Positions 8,435-10,365 of a stretch of DNA of 10,365 nucleotides are shown in pieces. Position numbers and translations under genes: made by a program. Positions within the stretch are counted from its first letter, which is position 1; every line of letters begins with the position of its first letter. The stretch spans positions 525,881-536,245 of the forward strand of contig NW_003129357.1 in NCBI RefSeq assembly GCF_000003605.2, in the 5' to 3' direction. This stretch comes from Saccoglossus kowalevskii (lineage: Eukaryota > Hemichordata > Enteropneusta > Harrimaniidae). The notes under the pieces are model-generated. The model was not told the DNA's origin and did no database searches. It worked only from the letters and a program-made list of their open reading frames with translations.

Positions 8435-8730
8435 ATCTAATTACGAAGTGCAACAATTGCATTTTGTGTTAGCTTCGGATTCGCGTTATCGCGAACAGTG
8501 GTGGCGTACTGTACAATGTCATTAAAATATGCCCAAGTAGGACAGACGTACGAAATCCGCGCTTTCGTCAAGATGCAACGTTTATGAACCCATTTATGAA
8601 CCCAAGATTGCTTACTAATTCATAGGTCTGTTTAACTGTTCTGTGATTTTGGTAACCGAGTCAAAACTTATAACGTAATACATTTAGAAACCGATAACTT
8701 AAAATACGCTACTTCAATAGCGTCAAAAAA
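8435..8730 (+). repeat. Repeat block B, copy 1
   Basis: This block of about 296 nt matches 9117-9405 in the same orientation. Long conserved stretches include the segment around GTGGCGTACT, the GGTAACCGAGTC string and the ACCGATAACTTAAAATACG string. It contains a perfect hairpin, TTCGCG-TTAT-CGCGAA (8480-8495). A stretch of about 30 nt near 8549-8580 is missing from copy 2. A perfect 12-nt tandem duplication TTTATGAACCCA lies at 8581-8604, where copy 2 has one related unit. No coding content is recognised. Confidence 0.85.
8581..8604 (+). repeat. 12-nt perfect tandem duplication
   Basis: TTTATGAACCCA occurs twice in direct succession inside block B copy 1. Copy 2 has a single diverged equivalent near 9240, so this doubling probably arose after the two copies separated. 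Confidence 0.85.
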
Positions 8731-8782
8731 TGCAACATTAAGATGTTTCACTGTGGATATAAAAATAAGAATTTTGTCGTTT

Positions 8783-8810
8783 TATCATTCTATCATTCTA
8801 TTATTATTAT
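8783..8810 (+). repeat. Short low-complexity tract in the spacer between repeat copies
   Basis: TATCATTC is repeated twice (8783-8798) and is followed by an ATT-rich run to about 8810, immediately before block A copy 2. It lies in the roughly 90-nt spacer between the end of copy 1 and the start of copy 2, which is not clearly matched elsewhere in the window. Confidence 0.6.
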
Positions 8811-8822
8811 TGAGAACAGCGG

Positions 8823-9114
8823 ACGTGACAACAAGTGGTATTTGGATGGTTTTACGGTCCATTCAATGCAGCACGCACAACACACAGTATTCGCCCGCAT
8901 TGTCGGTGGCGCTCTTTGATGTTTGTTTCAGACAATGAGCAACATTCACGCACATGAATCGCATATTACGTAATTTTATCACGACTTTATCCTCCCCTTG
9001 CCACGAGTGAACTAAGTGCGGGCCCTGCCGCATTTTATTGTAAAATGTTATATGTAAATTATCTTACCAAAATATCTTAGAAACGTACTCTAGATGCCAT
9101 CACGAATACGCGCC
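8823..9114 (+). repeat. Repeat block A, copy 2
   Basis: This is the second copy of block A, starting ACGTGACAAC as in copy 1 and ending at the shared CGCC. Conservation is highest over the first 90-120 nt. A one-base gap relative to copy 1 breaks any shared reading frame. Block B follows almost at once, so this copy shows the uninterrupted A-B arrangement. Confidence 0.85.
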
Positions 9115-9116
9115 TT

Positions 9117-9405
9117 ATATAACTACAAAGTGCAACAAGTGCATTTCGTGTTAGCTTCACATTCACGCTATCGCGAACAATGGTGGCGTACTCGTACTAT
9201 ACATTGATGTAGAAATATACCCAAGTAGGGCATACGTACCTTTATGAATCGCTATAACCCTAAATTTTCGCACTCAAGACTGTTTTATAATTATAGGCGT
9301 GTTTAACTTTTCTCTGATTTAGGTAACCGAGTCTAAAACTATAACGTAATACCCTTAGAAACCGATAACTTAAAATACGATCCTTGCATAGCATAGCGAA
9401 AAAAA
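9117..9405 (+). repeat. Repeat block B, copy 2
   Basis: This second copy of block B directly follows A. It lacks about 30 nt that copy 1 has near 8549-8580, and the perfect hairpin of copy 1 has one mismatch here (TTCACG against CGCGAA). It ends in an A-rich run near 9399-9405, comparable to the A run at the end of copy 1 (8725-8730). Confidence 0.85.
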
Positions 9406-10221
9406 CAAACAAAACAACGATTAAAGGTTAACAACTGAAAGTAAATCTGGCTCTTTACAAACACGTATTCATGGTACATCACATCAAATGTTTCAAGCAA
9501 TATTCAATATTCCAACACAAGTTGTGTGGAAATTTGAATTGCACCACATTAATTATTTATTTGATTAATTGTTTTAGTGTGTCTCATTCGTGATAAATCA
9601 CTTGAAATGCAAAGTAGTTTCTCACAACCTTCAAATCATAAACGGTGCGATCAGTTATTTACACAATGCCAAACTTATGGCACATTTCAAGTTATATATT
9701 CAATCATATATGCAACCTCGATAAGTGAAAGTTATGAACAACATTGTTCAGTGAAACTAAAATTAGGTTCTTTTTCCAGTGAGTGTGCTCGTGCCAATCA
9801 TGTACCTCAATATGAATTATTTTATCTATAAAGTAAAAATAACAGCATACACTTATCCTTACACATATTCATTAGATCGAATTTTCAAGTTTAGGAACAT
9901 AAACCAAATAACTGACAAACAATCCTCAATCCACAATAATTCAACACATTTTTATTCAATGTTATTTGACTGAGCTCAGCGAAATACAGCCTGTGTAACA
10001 ACAGTGAGATATGATATAAATGAACATAGCAGTCACTTCCACAGAGTTCTGACATTTTTTTCACTCTCTTGAACGTTACATTTATTGTGTATTTCGCAGT
10101 TTATGTATGTATATATGTATGCTTTTGAGTATTGCGTCACTTGTTATAATACATGAATTAAAATAATGCAAACTTAAAATATAAGTATTGTATTGTATTT
10201 TGTGAGAGTGCGGGTGTGAGA
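9406..10221. other. Gene-free AT-rich interval
   Basis: Overlapping short frames at 9577-9831 and 9779-9973 have no recognisable domain, and their composition matches the surrounding AT-rich DNA. No RNA gene, transposon end or large repeat is visible. An exon of a spliced gene cannot be excluded by eye. Confidence 0.45.
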
Positions 10222-10270
10222 GATGTATGTTAGATGTAATTGGTCATGGTGGATGTATGTAAGATATAAT
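10222..10270 (+). repeat. Two imperfect 19-nt direct repeats
   Basis: GATGTATGTTAGATGTAAT (10222-10240) and GATGTATGTAAGATATAAT (10252-10270) match at 17 of 19 bases across an 11-nt spacer. A related ATGTATGTATATATGTATG stretch lies near 10104. An AATAAA follows at 10277-10282, but no gene can be assigned to it. Confidence 0.65.
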
Positions 10271-10365
10271 GAAATGAATAAAACAAGGCCATTCAGGGTA
10301 TATCGTGTGTTCACATGGGCTGTTGAACATTCTAAGTCATGATAAAATGGTTTGTGTTAGAAACC

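Noticed and set aside
7606-9405. A/B repeat as an autonomous transposon
   Set aside because: No transposase or reverse transcriptase coding sequence and no matching terminal repeats at the outer ends of the A-B unit.
9577-9973. Two overlapping forward frames of 84 and 64 codons
   Set aside because: Composition matches background and no domain or signal peptide is recognised; an exon cannot be excluded but is not supported.
10277-10282. AATAAA as the poly(A) signal of a second gene
   Set aside because: No coding region can be linked to it and the hexamer is frequent by chance in AT-rich DNA.
1-10365. CRISPR array, operon or phage-type system
   Set aside because: No regularly spaced repeats, no dense gene packing and no such genes; the DNA has the character of an animal nuclear genome.

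Overview
This window looks like nuclear DNA of an invertebrate animal, probably a bilaterian and possibly a lophotrochozoan. It is AT-rich and gene-poor, carries simple-sequence runs, and has no bacterial-style gene packing. Its one convincing gene is a neuropeptide G-protein-coupled receptor. The phylum cannot be fixed from the sequence alone.

Layout. Positions 1-4880 hold no recognisable gene. They contain AT-rich non-coding sequence with small local repeats: a GCATAC-rich patch near 405-604, an imperfect direct duplication at 656-719 and 813-889, a Z-DNA-prone alternating tract at 1574-1591, a 15-nt tandem repeat at 2023-2059, a G12 run at 2866-2877 and an (AAT)14 microsatellite at 3199-3240.

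Positions 4992-6191 hold an uninterrupted open reading frame for a 399-residue rhodopsin-class receptor. It resembles the prolactin-releasing-peptide receptor (GPR10) / short neuropeptide F receptor branch of the NPY-like family. All seven membrane segments and the main class A motifs are present, and the coding region contains no intron. A canonical AATAAA lies 79 nt after the stop codon, followed by a T-rich element. A possible splice acceptor and a 12-codon upstream ORF lie just 5' of the start.

Positions 6280-7600 show nothing recognisable. Positions 7606-9405 hold the most interesting non-coding structure: a two-part repeat (blocks A and B) present twice in the same orientation. In the second copy A and B are almost contiguous. 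In the first they are separated by about 536 nt of different AT-rich sequence, so an insertion in copy 1 or a deletion in copy 2 has occurred. From 9406 to the end the DNA is again non-coding, with small imperfect repeats near 10222-10270.

I see no multi-gene system, CRISPR array, operon or transposase gene. The two points most worth following are the ligand identity of the receptor and the nature of the A/B repeat family with its filled and empty copies.
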